Assembly: GCF_001685485.1 (NCBI RefSeq)
Contig: NZ_BDEL01000001.1
Span: 1,919,501 to 1,983,500, forward strand
Reading direction: 5' to 3'
DNA: 64,000 bases
Origin: Formosa haliotis
Lineage (GTDB): Bacteria; Bacteroidota; Bacteroidia; Flavobacteriales; Flavobacteriaceae
A program made the translations under genes and the position numbers. Of the stretch, positions 1 through 9,240 are shown piece after piece. The notes under the pieces were generated by a model, which was not told the origin of the DNA, did no database searches, and worked only from the letters and a program-made list of their open reading frames with translations. Every line of letters begins with the position of its first letter. The first letter of the stretch is position 1.

Positions 1-3000
1 ACGTAAAAACACTGACTTTAAAAACAAATGACTTTGGGTCTATTCACGGCGACTTTATTCTACCCAATACCGGATTAAATGGTGAATATTATATTGAAGT
101 TAGTAGTGCAAATAGCGAAAAAAAACTTAATTCGCGAGCCTATTTTAATGTTGAAGAATACAAACGTCCGACATTTAAAACGACTTTCAACCCTGTAACA
201 GAAACTTATAAAATTAATGATTCTGTTACTATTTCAGGAAAAGCTTTAGCGTTTTCGGCTAGTAGTATTTCTGGAGCAAAGGTTGTTTATCGTGTAACAC
301 GCAAGACAGAATTCCCAAACTGGTATTCCCGAACACGACCGTATTATTACAATGAGGCACAAGAAATAACACATGGTCAACTAACTACAGATAGCAATGG
401 TGATTTTAGTTTTACATTTGAAGCTCTTGCTGACGAAGCTATTGATAAATCAGCGTTCCCAATTTTTAATTATGAAGTTACTACAGATATCACCGATATT
501 AACGGAGAAACACGTTCTTCGTCTACCCTAGTTTCTGTAGGTTACCACACCACCAAAGCACGTTTAGAGATTGAAAACAAATTAAACAAAACCGAGAAAG
601 ACCACACCATAGGTATACAAACCATGAATTTAAATGGTGAATTTGTTCCCGTTAAAGGCAGTATGAAAATTTATAAACTACAAGGTCCGAACAATGTATT
701 AAGAACACGTCCTTGGGAAGCTCCCGATTATCAAATTATAGATAAAGACACTTTCAAATCCGCATTTCCATACGATGCTTATAGTAATGAAGACGACCTT
801 AATAACTGGACAAAAGGAAAACTAGTTTTTGAAAGAACTGTAAACACAGCAGATATTAAAAAGCTGAATTTACAAAACATAAAGTCATGGGGTTCAGGAC
901 AATATATCGCCATCTTTGAAAGTACTACAGCCCAATCGGAACACATTACAACAAGTACAACTTTCGAGTTATTTAGTCCAGACGACACTACCGTTGCAGA
1001 CCATGGATTATTTCAAATTCAGACGGATAAATCAGAGTACCAGCCAGACGATGTAGTCGCGTTAACTTTAAGTTCTGCAGCCAAACACTTAGTGGTTACA
1101 GTTGAAGTAGAAAAAAATTATGAAGTTTATGCACGTCATACTGTGACTTTAAACCAGAATAAAAAAACAATTACTATTCCTGTCTCACAAAACGATTTAG
1201 GTGGCTTTGCCGTTCATTACAGCTATGCCGCTTTCAATAGTTTTAAATCGGGAACCGAGCTTATTACAGTACCCTATCCAGAAACGGACTTACGCATTAC
1301 CACCAAAACATTTAGAGATAATCTACAACCTGGAACTCAAGAAACTTGGGAGTTTAATATTTCTGGCCCCCGAGGGGAGAAACTAAGCAGTGAAGTCTTA
1401 GCAAGTATGTACGACGCCTCTTTAGATGAGTTTTACAGACACAGTTGGAACCTATATGCTATTTCTCAGCCGCGATATGGTTCTTATAATAATTGGAGAG
1501 CAAATTCATCTTTTGGTAATCATTATATACACTTTAATTATAACCCCGAACAAATACAAGTAACACCGCAATTGTACGATGCAATAAATTGGTTTGGTTT
1601 TAATTTTAATGGTAACCAGTGGATTAATCGTCAATATTTAAGTCAAAAACGTGCTAGTATGGCCGTGTCGCCACCGCCTTCATCAGAAGTTATTTCAATC
1701 GTTGAAGATAATGTTGAAATAGAAGAAACTGTAATGGAAGAGGTTGCAGAAGACGTTAGTGTTCCTATTCGTGGGGTGAATTCATTATCAGGCAAAAACA
1801 CACCTTTATTTATAATTGATGGAGTAGCATCTGAAGTAAATACCGTAAATAAAGAAGATATTTTAAGTCTTGAAGTACTAAAACCTCAGGAAGCTATGGC
1901 GCTTTACGGGCGCAAAGCATTATACGGCGTTGTTTTAATAACAACTAAAAATGGTTCAACTTTTCAAGATGTAAAAACAAGAACGAACCTAAAAGAAACG
2001 GCTTTTTTCTTTCCGCAGTTACAAACTAATAGCGCTGGTGATGTCAGTTTTAGTTTTACATCCCCAGAAGCTTTGACACAATGGAAATTGCAACTATTAG
2101 CACATTCCACGAGTATGAATAGTGCTGTAAAAACCCTTACTACAGTTACCCAAAAAGAATTAATGGTACAACCCAATGTGCCCCGTTTTCTACGTCACGG
2201 CGATGACATCATCATTAGTAGTAAAATTGTAAATCTATCTGACAACACCTTAGAAGGAGAAGCCATTTTACAACTTTTTGATGCCGTTACCAATAAATCT
2301 ATCGACATTAATTTAGAAAATACTGAAGCTGTAAAACATTTTACTGTCGATAAAAATAATAACACACAGGTTTCTTGGCGTCTTAAAATTCCAGAAACTG
2401 TAGACGCTGTGCAATATAAAATTATAGCAAAAGCTGGTGATTTTAGCGATGGTGAACAAAATAGTTTACCAGTATTATCCAATCGAACTTTAGTTACCGA
2501 AAGTTTACCGTTATGGGTTAACGCAAACGAATCGCGAACATTTACGCTCGACAATTTAAAACAAAGCAATTCCAAAACCTTAAGCCATCATCAACTGACT
2601 TTAGAAATGACCTCCAATCCGGCTTGGTATGCCGTGCAAGCTTTACCGTATGTTATGGAATATCCTTACGATTGTAACGAGCAAATATTTTCAAGATATT
2701 ATGCCAATGCTTTAGCCAGCCATATAACAACGAGCACTCCTAGAATTCAGGAGGTTTTTAAACACTGGGCAACTAAAGAAACCCTGCTAAGTAATTTAGA
2801 GAAAAACGAAGATTTAAAATCGATTCTTATTGAAGAAACACCTTGGTTACGGGATGCACAAAGCGAAACGGAGCAAAAGAAACGTATCGGGTTGTTGTTC
2901 GATTTAAATACGATGAGTGCTAAAATGCAAGCCACGCTTCAAAAACTGGAAAGTAATCAATTAGGTTCTGGTGCTTGGCCTTGGTTTGCTGGCGGTAGAG

Positions 3001-4304
3001 ACAACCGATTTATTACGCAACACATCCTTACGGGCTTTGGTCATTTACAACATTTAGGCCTATCTATAAAACCAGCTACCAAGATGCTTAAGCAAGCGCT
3101 AAAATACGCCGATCAAGAATTTATAGCCAGCTACCAAGCAATTACAAAACGTAATGAAAAACCAGATTTAAATGCCGATCATTTAACTAGTATGCAATTA
3201 CACTACTTGTATATGAGAAGTTTTTATACCGAAGAACAACCTTCCGAAGCGCTTAAAAAAATACAGGCCTATTACCTATCACAAATTAAAAGCTATTGGA
3301 CCAAAAAATCCTTATACGACAAAGGCCTAATGGCTTTAATTGCTCAGCGTTCTGGTGACACCAAAACTGCTACTGCTATTTTAAAATCTTTAAAAGAAAA
3401 CAGTATAACCAGTGACGAATTAGGGATGTATTGGAAATCGAATACCGCTTCTTGGTATTGGCATCAAGCCCCAATAGAAACCCAATCGCTTTTAATTGAG
3501 GTCTTTTCAGAACTAGAAAACGACACCAACACCATCGATAATTTAACCAAATGGCTTTTAAAACAAAAACAAACCAACCGTTGGTCTACTACAAAATCGA
3601 CTACCGATGCTGTATATGCCATTTTACTGAAAGGCTCCGATTGGTTATCAATTTCTGATGCTTTGGATATTAGTGTAGGCGGAAAACCTATCCCTAAGGC
3701 CAAACTACAAGACGCCGCAATCGAAGCCGGAACAGGCTATTTTAAAACCACTTGGAAAGCAAATGAAATCACTTCAGATTTAGCCGAAATCACCTTGAAT
3801 AATTCAAATAAAAATATGGCTTGGGGAAGTTTATACTGGCAATATTTCGAAGATTTAGATGCGATAACCTCAGCAGAAACCCCGTTACAATTAACCAAAA
3901 AGTTATTTAAAAAATCGAATACAGATACTGGTGAAATCTTAACCGAAGTGAATCCAGAAACCACATTAAAAGTTGGAGATTTAATTCGTGTACGTATCAC
4001 CCTAAAATCTGATCGTCCTATGGAATTCATTCATATGAAAGATATGCGGGCCTCTGGATTAGAACCCGTAGATGTGTTATCTGGCTACAAGTACCAAGAT
4101 GGTTTGGCGTATTATCAAAGCACTAGAGATGCGGCTACAAATTTCTTTTTCGACAATTTACCAAAAGGGATTTTTGTATTTGAATATGATTTACGAGTAA
4201 ATAACGCAGGTAATATGAGTAACGGTATTACCACGATACAAAGCATGTATGCTCCAGAATTTAGTAGTCATAGTGAAGGTATAAGAATCCAATCTACCAA
4301 TTAA
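1..4304 (+). CDS. Alpha-2-macroglobulin family protein with inserted plug-like module (5' end outside window)
   Basis: The reading frame is open from base 3, so the first ATG at 624 is internal and the gene starts before the window. The upstream part (for example GSIHGDFILPNTGLNGEYYI) is a macroglobulin MG domain. A thioester-type CNEQ sits at 2673-2684, matching the CxEQ bond of this family, and is followed by the alpha-helical thioester domain to about 3650. The canonical A2M domain starts near 1980 (TNLKETAFFFPQLQT). Between the MG domains and that domain, at about 1801-1955, lies a stretch reading PLFIIDGV...ALYGRKALYGVVLITTKNG, which resembles the plug of SusC/TonB-dependent receptors. 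Bacterial macroglobulins trap proteases in the cell envelope; the N-terminal signal is not visible here. The family call is firm; the role of the plug-like piece is unknown. Confidence 0.93.
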   Translation, partial: VKTLTLKTNDFGSIHGDFILPNTGLNGEYYIEVSSANSEKKLNSRAYFNVEEYKRPTFKTTFNPVTETYKINDSVTISGKALAFSASSISGAKVVYRVTRKTEFPNWYSRTRPYYYNEAQEITHGQLTTDSNGDFSFTFEALADEAIDKSAFPIFNYEVTTDITDINGETRSSSTLVSVGYHTTKARLEIENKLNKTEKDHTIGIQTMNLNGEFVPVKGSMKIYKLQGPNNVLRTRPWEAPDYQIIDKDTFKSAFPYDAYSNEDDLNNWTKGKLVFERTVNTADIKKLNLQNIKSWGSGQYIAIFESTTAQSEHITTSTTFELFSPDDTTVADHGLFQIQTDKSEYQPDDVVALTLSSAAKHLVVTVEVEKNYEVYARHTVTLNQNKKTITIPVSQNDLGGFAVHYSYAAFNSFKSGTELITVPYPETDLRITTKTFRDNLQPGTQETWEFNISGPRGEKLSSEVLASMYDASLDEFYRHSWNLYAISQPRYGSYNNWRANSSFGNHYIHFNYNPEQIQVTPQLYDAINWFGFNFNGNQWINRQYLSQKRASMAVSPPPSSEVISIVEDNVEIEETVMEEVAEDVSVPIRGVNSLSGKNTPLFIIDGVASEVNTVNKEDILSLEVLKPQEAMALYGRKALYGVVLITTKNGSTFQDVKTRTNLKETAFFFPQLQTNSAGDVSFSFTSPEALTQWKLQLLAHSTSMNSAVKTLTTVTQKELMVQPNVPRFLRHGDDIIISSKIVNLSDNTLEGEAILQLFDAVTNKSIDINLENTEAVKHFTVDKNNNTQVSWRLKIPETVDAVQYKIIAKAGDFSDGEQNSLPVLSNRTLVTESLPLWVNANESRTFTLDNLKQSNSKTLSHHQLTLEMTSNPAWYAVQALPYVMEYPYDCNEQIFSRYYANALASHITTSTPRIQEVFKHWATKETLLSNLEKNEDLKSILIEETPWLRDAQSETEQKKRIGLLFDLNTMSAKMQATLQKLESNQLGSGAWPWFAGGRDNRFITQHILTGFGHLQHLGLSIKPATKMLKQALKYADQEFIASYQAITKRNEKPDLNADHLTSMQLHYLYMRSFYTEEQPSEALKKIQAYYLSQIKSYWTKKSLYDKGLMALIAQRSGDTKTATAILKSLKENSITSDELGMYWKSNTASWYWHQAPIETQSLLIEVFSELENDTNTIDNLTKWLLKQKQTNRWSTTKSTTDAVYAILLKGSDWLSISDALDISVGGKPIPKAKLQDAAIEAGTGYFKTTWKANEITSDLAEITLNNSNKNMAWGSLYWQYFEDLDAITSAETPLQLTKKLFKKSNTDTGEILTEVNPETTLKVGDLIRVRITLKSDRPMEFIHMKDMRASGLEPVDVLSGYKYQDGLAYYQSTRDAATNFFFDNLPKGIFVFEYDLRVNNAGNMSNGITTIQSMYAPEFSSHSEGIRIQSTN

Positions 4305-4407
4305 TCATCTTAATTTTAAGTTGAAATACCCTGGCGAAATGAGTTTTAATATTACAATAAAATCCATCCGTGTTAAGATGGCTTTTATCGTAATTTTAAT
4401 ACAGGTT

Positions 4408-5133
4408 CTACTTGCTTGGCGGCATTGTAGGTCTAACCTCTATTTTACTCGGTAAGGTTCTCGGGTTCATTTTCAATAAATCGACCACTAACTCACCAAT
4501 ATCTTCGCTTTGAATTTTCCAATCACTGCTACTATCTGGCGTTTTACCATTAAAATAGGTAGATACCGATCCAGGCATAATAGTACTTACTTTAACGCCA
4601 TATTGACGTAAATCGAGCATAACGGCCTGAGTAAATCCAGTCACTCCAAACTTACTTGCATTATAGGCAGATCCGTTTGCAAAGAAATTTGCTCCCGCCA
4701 AACTAGAAATCGTAATATAATATCCCTTACTTTTTTTAAGTGCCTCTACACTGGCTTTAATAGAATAAAATGCACCCGTAAGATTAGTATCTATAGTGTC
4801 CTGCCATTGTTGCGGTTCTAGATCTTCTATAGAGGCGAAATGCCCAATTCCAGCATTGGCGACAACAATATCCAATTGGCCAAATGTATCTAAAACCTTG
4901 TTCACGGCCTGTTTCTGACTATCATAATTGCGAACATCGGCTTCTAGGCCGATAGCCTTCGCTCCTGTTTTGGAATCTGAATTAAGTTTTTCTGCAGCTT
5001 CTAGAGCGGCAGATTCCTGTCTTCCCGTAATTGCGACATGTATGCCTTCAGCCATTAAACATTCTGCTATTCCAAATCCTATTCCTTTAGTTCCTCCAGT
5101 AATTAACGCTACTTTATCTTGTAATTTATCCAT
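4408..5133 (-). CDS. SDR family NAD(P)-dependent oxidoreductase
   Basis: A 241-residue classical short-chain dehydrogenase. The cofactor motif TGGTKGIG is at residues 12-19, NAG at 93-95, the catalytic serine in TISSLAG near 143, and the YxxxK pair at Tyr157 and Lys161. The length is typical of the family. The motifs predict reversible oxidation of an alcohol or reduction of a ketone with NAD(P)H in the cytoplasm, but the substrate cannot be read from sequence. It is monocistronic, convergent with the macroglobulin gene, and followed upstream by a repeat-bearing spacer. 3-oxoacyl-ACP reductase (FabG) is a possible over-annotation; nothing in the neighbourhood supports fatty-acid synthesis. 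Confidence 0.9.
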   Translation of the reverse strand: MDKLQDKVALITGGTKGIGFGIAECLMAEGIHVAITGRQESAALEAAEKLNSDSKTGAKAIGLEADVRNYDSQKQAVNKVLDTFGQLDIVVANAGIGHFASIEDLEPQQWQDTIDTNLTGAFYSIKASVEALKKSKGYYITISSLAGANFFANGSAYNASKFGVTGFTQAVMLDLRQYGVKVSTIMPGSVSTYFNGKTPDSSSDWKIQSEDIGELVVDLLKMNPRTLPSKIEVRPTMPPSK

Positions 5134-5224
5134 TTTGTCATTTTTAATTTAATCGATACTACTTGTTCTTCAAAATCCTTAGAAATTTCATTTTCTAATA
5201 CATTTTTACAACAACTTAATGTAA

Positions 5225-5371
5225 TCAAATAAATATAAAATACAAACGATAGAAATTACTAATCCTGACCAAACTCAAATTGATATCAGCCACTTAAGCC
5301 AAGGTGTGTATATCGCATCATTTTTTGCGAATAACATTTTGATGGGTAATAAAAAACTAATTGTGAATTAA
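5225..5371 (+). pseudogene. Relic of a T9SS type A C-terminal sorting domain
   Basis: Forty-eight open codons with no start codon end in TAA at 5369-5371. The translation contains QIDISHLSQGVYIASF and ends GNKKLIVN, which is the closing strand pattern of T9SS type A sorting domains (idls-L-xxGvY-i-xx-F ... KKLIv). Nothing upstream encodes the rest of a secreted protein, and an in-frame stop lies at 5222-5224. I read it as the fossil tail of a deleted secreted or adhesin-like gene. Confidence 0.6.
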
Positions 5372-5454
5372 AGTATAATCTATCTCTAATTCATAGTTAC
5401 AAGACCGTGTAGCGAAGTAAGAGCGATTTATTGAGTTTAGTCTTTTGAATACAT

Positions 5455-5590
5455 AAAAAAAGCTGTCCGAAAAGTAATATTTTCGTCAACCTGAACTTGA
5501 TTCAGGTTCTCACATAATTCGTTTTCGATGTGATGAGATTCTGAAACAAACTCAGAATGACGGATTTTATTGCTTTTTAGACAGCTTTTT
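5455..5590 (-). terminator. Long-stem terminator-like hairpin downstream of obg, containing a palindromic repeat
   Basis: Two arms, AAAAAGCTGTC-cg-AAAAG (from 5456) and CTTTT-ta-GACAGCTTTTT (ending at 5590), pair over about 18 bases around a 2-base internal loop. On the minus strand this follows the obg stop codon at 5612. Instead of a short loop, the arms enclose about 95 bases that hold a paired REP-like repeat (5484-5562). Confidence 0.5.
5484..5562. repeat. REP-like palindromic repeat, paired arms
   Basis: Left arm 5484-5512 and inverted right arm 5534-5562 share the frame CGTCA-xx-CTGAxxTTGxTTCAG-xx-TCTCA. Each arm is itself a small hairpin: the variable pair is AC/GT in the left arm and TT/AA in the right arm, so base pairing is kept while the sequence changes. 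Related arms occur at 20048-20076, 20272-20300 and 20327-20355. Confidence 0.75.
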
Positions 5591-5611
5591 AAATTGCTTA
5601 CTTTGAAAAAT

Positions 5612-6607
5612 TTAGTTTAACATCTTCCAAAGTTTATCTTTTAATTCTGTAATTCCTTGTTGTGCTACTGCCGAAATAAAAATATAATCTATAGGTAATG
5701 TAGCATCCAATTCAGCCTTTAATTCGGCTTGTAATTCATCATCTAACATATCGCATTTCGAAATAGCAATAAGTCGATCCTTATCTAACATTTCAGGATT
5801 GTAGCGACGTAATTCATCTAATAAGATTTCGTATTGTTTGCTAATATCTTCAGCATCTGCAGGAATTAAAAACAATAAAGTAGAGTTACGCTCTATATGT
5901 CGTAAAAAGTAATACCCTAAGCCTTTACCTTCTGCAGCACCTTCAATAATACCCGGAATATCTGCCATTACGAAAGTTTGGAAATCGCGATATTTTACAA
6001 TTCCTAAATTTGGCTTTAAAGTTGTAAATTCATAATCTGCAATCTTAGGTTTTGCAGAGGTTATCACCGATAATAACGTTGATTTTCCAGCATTCGGAAA
6101 TCCAACTAAACCTACATCGGCAAGCAATTTCAACTCTAAAGTTACATGCTTTTCCTCTAAAGGTGTTCCAGGTTGTGCATAGCGTGGGGTTTGGTTTGTA
6201 GCACTTTTAAAATGCCAGTTACCACGACCACCCATACCACCTTGACAGATAATACGTTCTTCACCATTTTCTGTAATTTCGAAAATTACATCGTTGGTTT
6301 CTGTATCCCGTATAACGGTTCCTAGAGGTACATCTAAATACACATCTTCACCATCTGCACCAGAACTACGACCACTACTACCGTGTTCGCCATGTCCTGC
6401 TCTTAAATGGCGTTGAAACTTTAAATGAAAAAGTGTCCATAAATTATCGTTACCTCTTACAATAACATGACCTCCACGACCACCATCTCCCCCATCGGGA
6501 CCTCCTTTTGTGATATACTTCTCACGATGTAGATGCGTAGATCCTTTACCACCATTACCAGATGTTAAATGAATTTTTACGTAGTCTACAAAATTTCCTT
6601 CAGTCAT
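5612..6607 (-). CDS. obg: GTPase Obg (CgtA)
   Basis: This 331-residue essential P-loop GTPase acts in 50S ribosome assembly and stress control. The N-terminal glycine-rich Obg fold spans about residues 1-158 ([12 protein letters not shown] near 35-46). The G domain follows, with G1 GFPNAGKS at 169-176, a DIPG G3 motif near 216, and SKCD as G4 near 289. The chain stops after the G domain; the variable C-terminal OCT domain is absent, as in many relatives. It lies 61 bases downstream of hpt-adk on the same strand and is probably cotranscribed with it. Confidence 0.97.
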   Translation of the reverse strand: MTEGNFVDYVKIHLTSGNGGKGSTHLHREKYITKGGPDGGDGGRGGHVIVRGNDNLWTLFHLKFQRHLRAGHGEHGSSGRSSGADGEDVYLDVPLGTVIRDTETNDVIFEITENGEERIICQGGMGGRGNWHFKSATNQTPRYAQPGTPLEEKHVTLELKLLADVGLVGFPNAGKSTLLSVITSAKPKIADYEFTTLKPNLGIVKYRDFQTFVMADIPGIIEGAAEGKGLGYYFLRHIERNSTLLFLIPADAEDISKQYEILLDELRRYNPEMLDKDRLIAISKCDMLDDELQAELKAELDATLPIDYIFISAVAQQGITELKDKLWKMLN

Positions 6608-6668
6608 AATTATTTGAACCTCTAAAATGAAGTTTTTAAAATGTTATATAATTCTTGATAAATTGCAA

Positions 6669-7778
6669 TTACAATTTATCGATTACAGCACTTAAACGCT
6701 CTGTAATCTCTTCGATAGAACCTACCCCGTCTACTCCAAAATACTTATCCTGTTCAGAATAATAGTCTTTCAAAATAGCTGTTTTAGAATAGTATTCTTT
6801 TATACGATTTGCGATAATAGATTCATCTGCATCGTCTGAACGCCCACTAGTTTTACCGCGTTCTAACAAGCGTTCTATTAAAATTTTATCTTCTACTTCT
6901 AAGGCAATCATAGCGTTGATTTCAGAATCTTTGCTTTGCATTAATTCTTGTAAAGCGGCTGCTTGTGCATTTGTTCGCGGGAAACCATCAAAAATAAATC
7001 CGTTTGCTTTGGCGTTCTTTTCAACTTCTGCATTTAACATATCTATGGTCACCTTATCTGGTACCAATTCCCCTTTATCCATGTAAGATTTTGCTAACAT
7101 CCCTAAAGCGGTTTCGTTTTTTATGTTGTATCTAAATACATCTCCTGTAGAGATATGTACTAGGTTATATTTTTCTTTTAAGAAGTTTGCTTGTGTTCCT
7201 TTTCCAGCACCTGGAGGTCCAAATAGGACTAAATTTGTCATATGTTGAGTGGTTTTAATTTGATATACTTCTGGTAAATCTCTTCCTAATCCATCATAAT
7301 CTAAACCGTAACCCACAATAAACTTGTCTGGAATTTCTATCCCCACATAATGCAGTTTAAAGTCGCGTTTATAAGCCGTTGGTTTAAAGAAGAGTGTGGC
7401 TATACTTAAAGATTTTACGTTTTCATTTTTAAAAATGCGATGTACTTCTGCCAAGGTTCTTCCAGAATCAATAATATCTTCTAAAATAATAACCGATCGG
7501 CCCGTTAAGTCTTGGGTTAAACCTATTAAACGCTGAATATCTTCAGTAGATTTTACCCCTTCATAAGATGCTAACTTTATAAAAGTGACTTCGCAAGGAT
7601 TTGGATATTTTTTAACAAAATCGCTCACTATCATAAACGATCCATTTAAAATTCCAACAAAAACAGGGATTTCATCTGCAAAATCTACAGCGATTTGATC
7701 TACCATACGTTGTAAGGCTTCGTCTATTTCTTTAGCCGATACAAATGGCTTAAAATATTTATCGTGAAGTTTAATCAT
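6669..7778 (-). CDS. Fused hypoxanthine phosphoribosyltransferase / adenylate kinase
   Basis: One uninterrupted 369-residue frame encodes two purine enzymes. Residues 1 to about 178 are an HPRT-type phosphoribosyltransferase with PRPP motif ILEDIIDSGRT at 98-108; it would make IMP/GMP from hypoxanthine/guanine and PRPP. Residues 180-369 are an adenylate kinase with Walker A GPPGAGKGT at 187-195, the AMP-site segment DGFPRTNAQA, and a short LID without zinc cysteines. Met180 sits exactly where a free-standing Adk would start, so an internal start making separate Adk is possible. A TATCTTTG -7 element lies upstream at 7807-7814. It is divergent from purK. Confidence 0.93.
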   Translation of the reverse strand: MIKLHDKYFKPFVSAKEIDEALQRMVDQIAVDFADEIPVFVGILNGSFMIVSDFVKKYPNPCEVTFIKLASYEGVKSTEDIQRLIGLTQDLTGRSVIILEDIIDSGRTLAEVHRIFKNENVKSLSIATLFFKPTAYKRDFKLHYVGIEIPDKFIVGYGLDYDGLGRDLPEVYQIKTTQHMTNLVLFGPPGAGKGTQANFLKEKYNLVHISTGDVFRYNIKNETALGMLAKSYMDKGELVPDKVTIDMLNAEVEKNAKANGFIFDGFPRTNAQAAALQELMQSKDSEINAMIALEVEDKILIERLLERGKTSGRSDDADESIIANRIKEYYSKTAILKDYYSEQDKYFGVDGVGSIEEITERLSAVIDKL

Positions 7779-7806
7779 AAAATAACCGGTTTTTGTTAAT
7801 TCTTGG

Positions 7807-7814
7807 CAAAGATA
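7807..7814 (-). promoter_or_regulatory. Probable -7 element (TATCTTTG) for hpt-adk-obg
   Basis: An exact match to the Bacteroidota -7 consensus TAnnTTTG on the minus strand, about 29 bases upstream of the hpt-adk start codon. I did not see a clear -33 TTTG at standard spacing. Confidence 0.5.
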
Positions 7815-7897
7815 ATCAATTGAGACCTATAATCTAATTTAGAAAAAGGTTTCATAGTATTGATTCTTAAAATTAGAATAAATTTCATATTAAAATG

Positions 7898-7905
7898 TAT
7901 TTTTG
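7898..7905 (+). promoter_or_regulatory. Probable -7 element (TATTTTTG) for purK
   Basis: Match to TAnnTTTG 33 bases upstream of the purK ATG, inside the divergent spacer shared with hpt-adk. Confidence 0.5.
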
Positions 7906-7938
7906 CATGGTTTAAAACACAAGTAAAACAGCAATATA

Positions 7939-9093
7939 ATGAATTATTTTTCTTCAAATTTCAAATTAGGAATACTGGGTGGTGGACAATTAGGTAAAAT
8001 GGTTCTTACCGAAACCCGTAAATTCGATATTTACACCTGTGTCTTAGACCCTAGTGAAGAAGCGCCTTGTAAAGTTGGTAGTAACGAATTTCATTTAGGA
8101 GATTTAATGGATTACGATACTGTTTTTAACTTCGGAAAACAAGTGGATGTCTTAACGATTGAAATTGAAAATGTAAATGTAAATGCGCTTGAAGATTTAG
8201 AAAAATCGGGCATACACGTATATCCTTCATCTAAAACTTTACGTACCATTCAGAATAAAGCAACTCAAAAATTGTTTTATGTCGATCATAAATTACCAAC
8301 AGCACCATTTTCAAGGTTTGCGTATACGGTTGAAATTGAAGATGCCATTTCTAACGGCGGATTAGAACTTCCGTTTGTATGGAAAAGTGCTCAGTTTGGT
8401 TACGACGGTACTGGCGTAAAAATTGTTCGCGAAACAAAAGATTTAGAACACTTACCAAATGTAGAGTGTATTGCAGAGACCTTAATTCCGTTTAAAAATG
8501 AATTATCTGTAATTGTAGCCCGCAATGTATCTGGTGAGGTTAAAACCTATCCGGTGGTAGAAATGGAATTTCATCCTGAAGCCAACCAAGTAGAATATGT
8601 AATTTGTCCAGCACGTATTGATGACGACATTGCTAAAAAAGCTACAGATGTTGCCTTAAAAGCTGCTCAAGCATTTAATCATGTTGGTTTATTAGCTGTC
8701 GAAATGTTTCAGACTCAAGACGATGAGATTATGATTAACGAAGTGGCACCAAGACCTCATAATTCTGGTCATCAAACTATAGAGGCAAGTTTTACCTCTC
8801 AGTTCGAGCAACATGTTAGAGCGGTTTTAAATTTACCATTAGGAAATACCGCGAATAAATTAAACGGTATTATGGTGAATTTGGTTGGTGCCGAAGGTCA
8901 TACCGGAGATGTAGTGTACAAAAACATTGAAACCATTATGGCAATGGATGGTGTTACACCACACATTTATGGTAAAAAACAAACCCGTCCGTTTAGAAAA
9001 ATGGGGCATGTTACGATTGTAAATGAAGATATCGTTGAAGCCAGAAAAATAGCAGAAAACGTAAAAAATTCTATTCAAGTTATTACCGAATAG
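7939..9093 (+). CDS. purK: 5-(carboxyamino)imidazole ribonucleotide synthase (PurK)
   Basis: A 384-residue ATP-grasp enzyme that makes N5-CAIR from AIR, ATP and bicarbonate in de novo purine synthesis. The N-terminus LGILGGGQLGKM is the diagnostic PurK opening. The ATP-grasp core holds FVWKSAQFGYDGTGVKIV near 148-165 and the metal-binding segment EVAPRPHNSGHQT. Length is normal. purE, the next step, lies 147 bases downstream on the same strand. Confidence 0.97.
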   Translation: MNYFSSNFKLGILGGGQLGKMVLTETRKFDIYTCVLDPSEEAPCKVGSNEFHLGDLMDYDTVFNFGKQVDVLTIEIENVNVNALEDLEKSGIHVYPSSKTLRTIQNKATQKLFYVDHKLPTAPFSRFAYTVEIEDAISNGGLELPFVWKSAQFGYDGTGVKIVRETKDLEHLPNVECIAETLIPFKNELSVIVARNVSGEVKTYPVVEMEFHPEANQVEYVICPARIDDDIAKKATDVALKAAQAFNHVGLLAVEMFQTQDDEIMINEVAPRPHNSGHQTIEASFTSQFEQHVRAVLNLPLGNTANKLNGIMVNLVGAEGHTGDVVYKNIETIMAMDGVTPHIYGKKQTRPFRKMGHVTIVNEDIVEARKIAENVKNSIQVITE

Positions 9094-9240
9094 ACACGAT
9101 AGACTTTTAATTATGCTTTTGTCAAATCAAACGAAGTCGAGATCATACTCAAACTAATTCGTATATAATTAGGGTCAAAAATGGGTATACATTAAAAATT
9201 TAAAACGCATTACATATAGATAATGCATAAAACATATATT

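Noticed and set aside
2195..2575. 126-codon minus-strand ORF inside the macroglobulin gene
   Set aside because: It lies fully antisense to a strongly conserved coding region and has no family pattern; a shadow frame. The same holds for other antisense frames such as 9381-9767 and 57612-57974.
4364..4386. Terminator between the macroglobulin and SDR genes (CCATC / GATGG)
   Set aside because: Only a five-base stem with a short T-run; too weak to list as a feature.
9094..9240. Purine riboswitch upstream of purE
   Set aside because: I could not find the conserved junction or loop-loop pattern; the spacer instead has a decayed repeat-like stretch (AAACGAAGTCGAGATCATAC).
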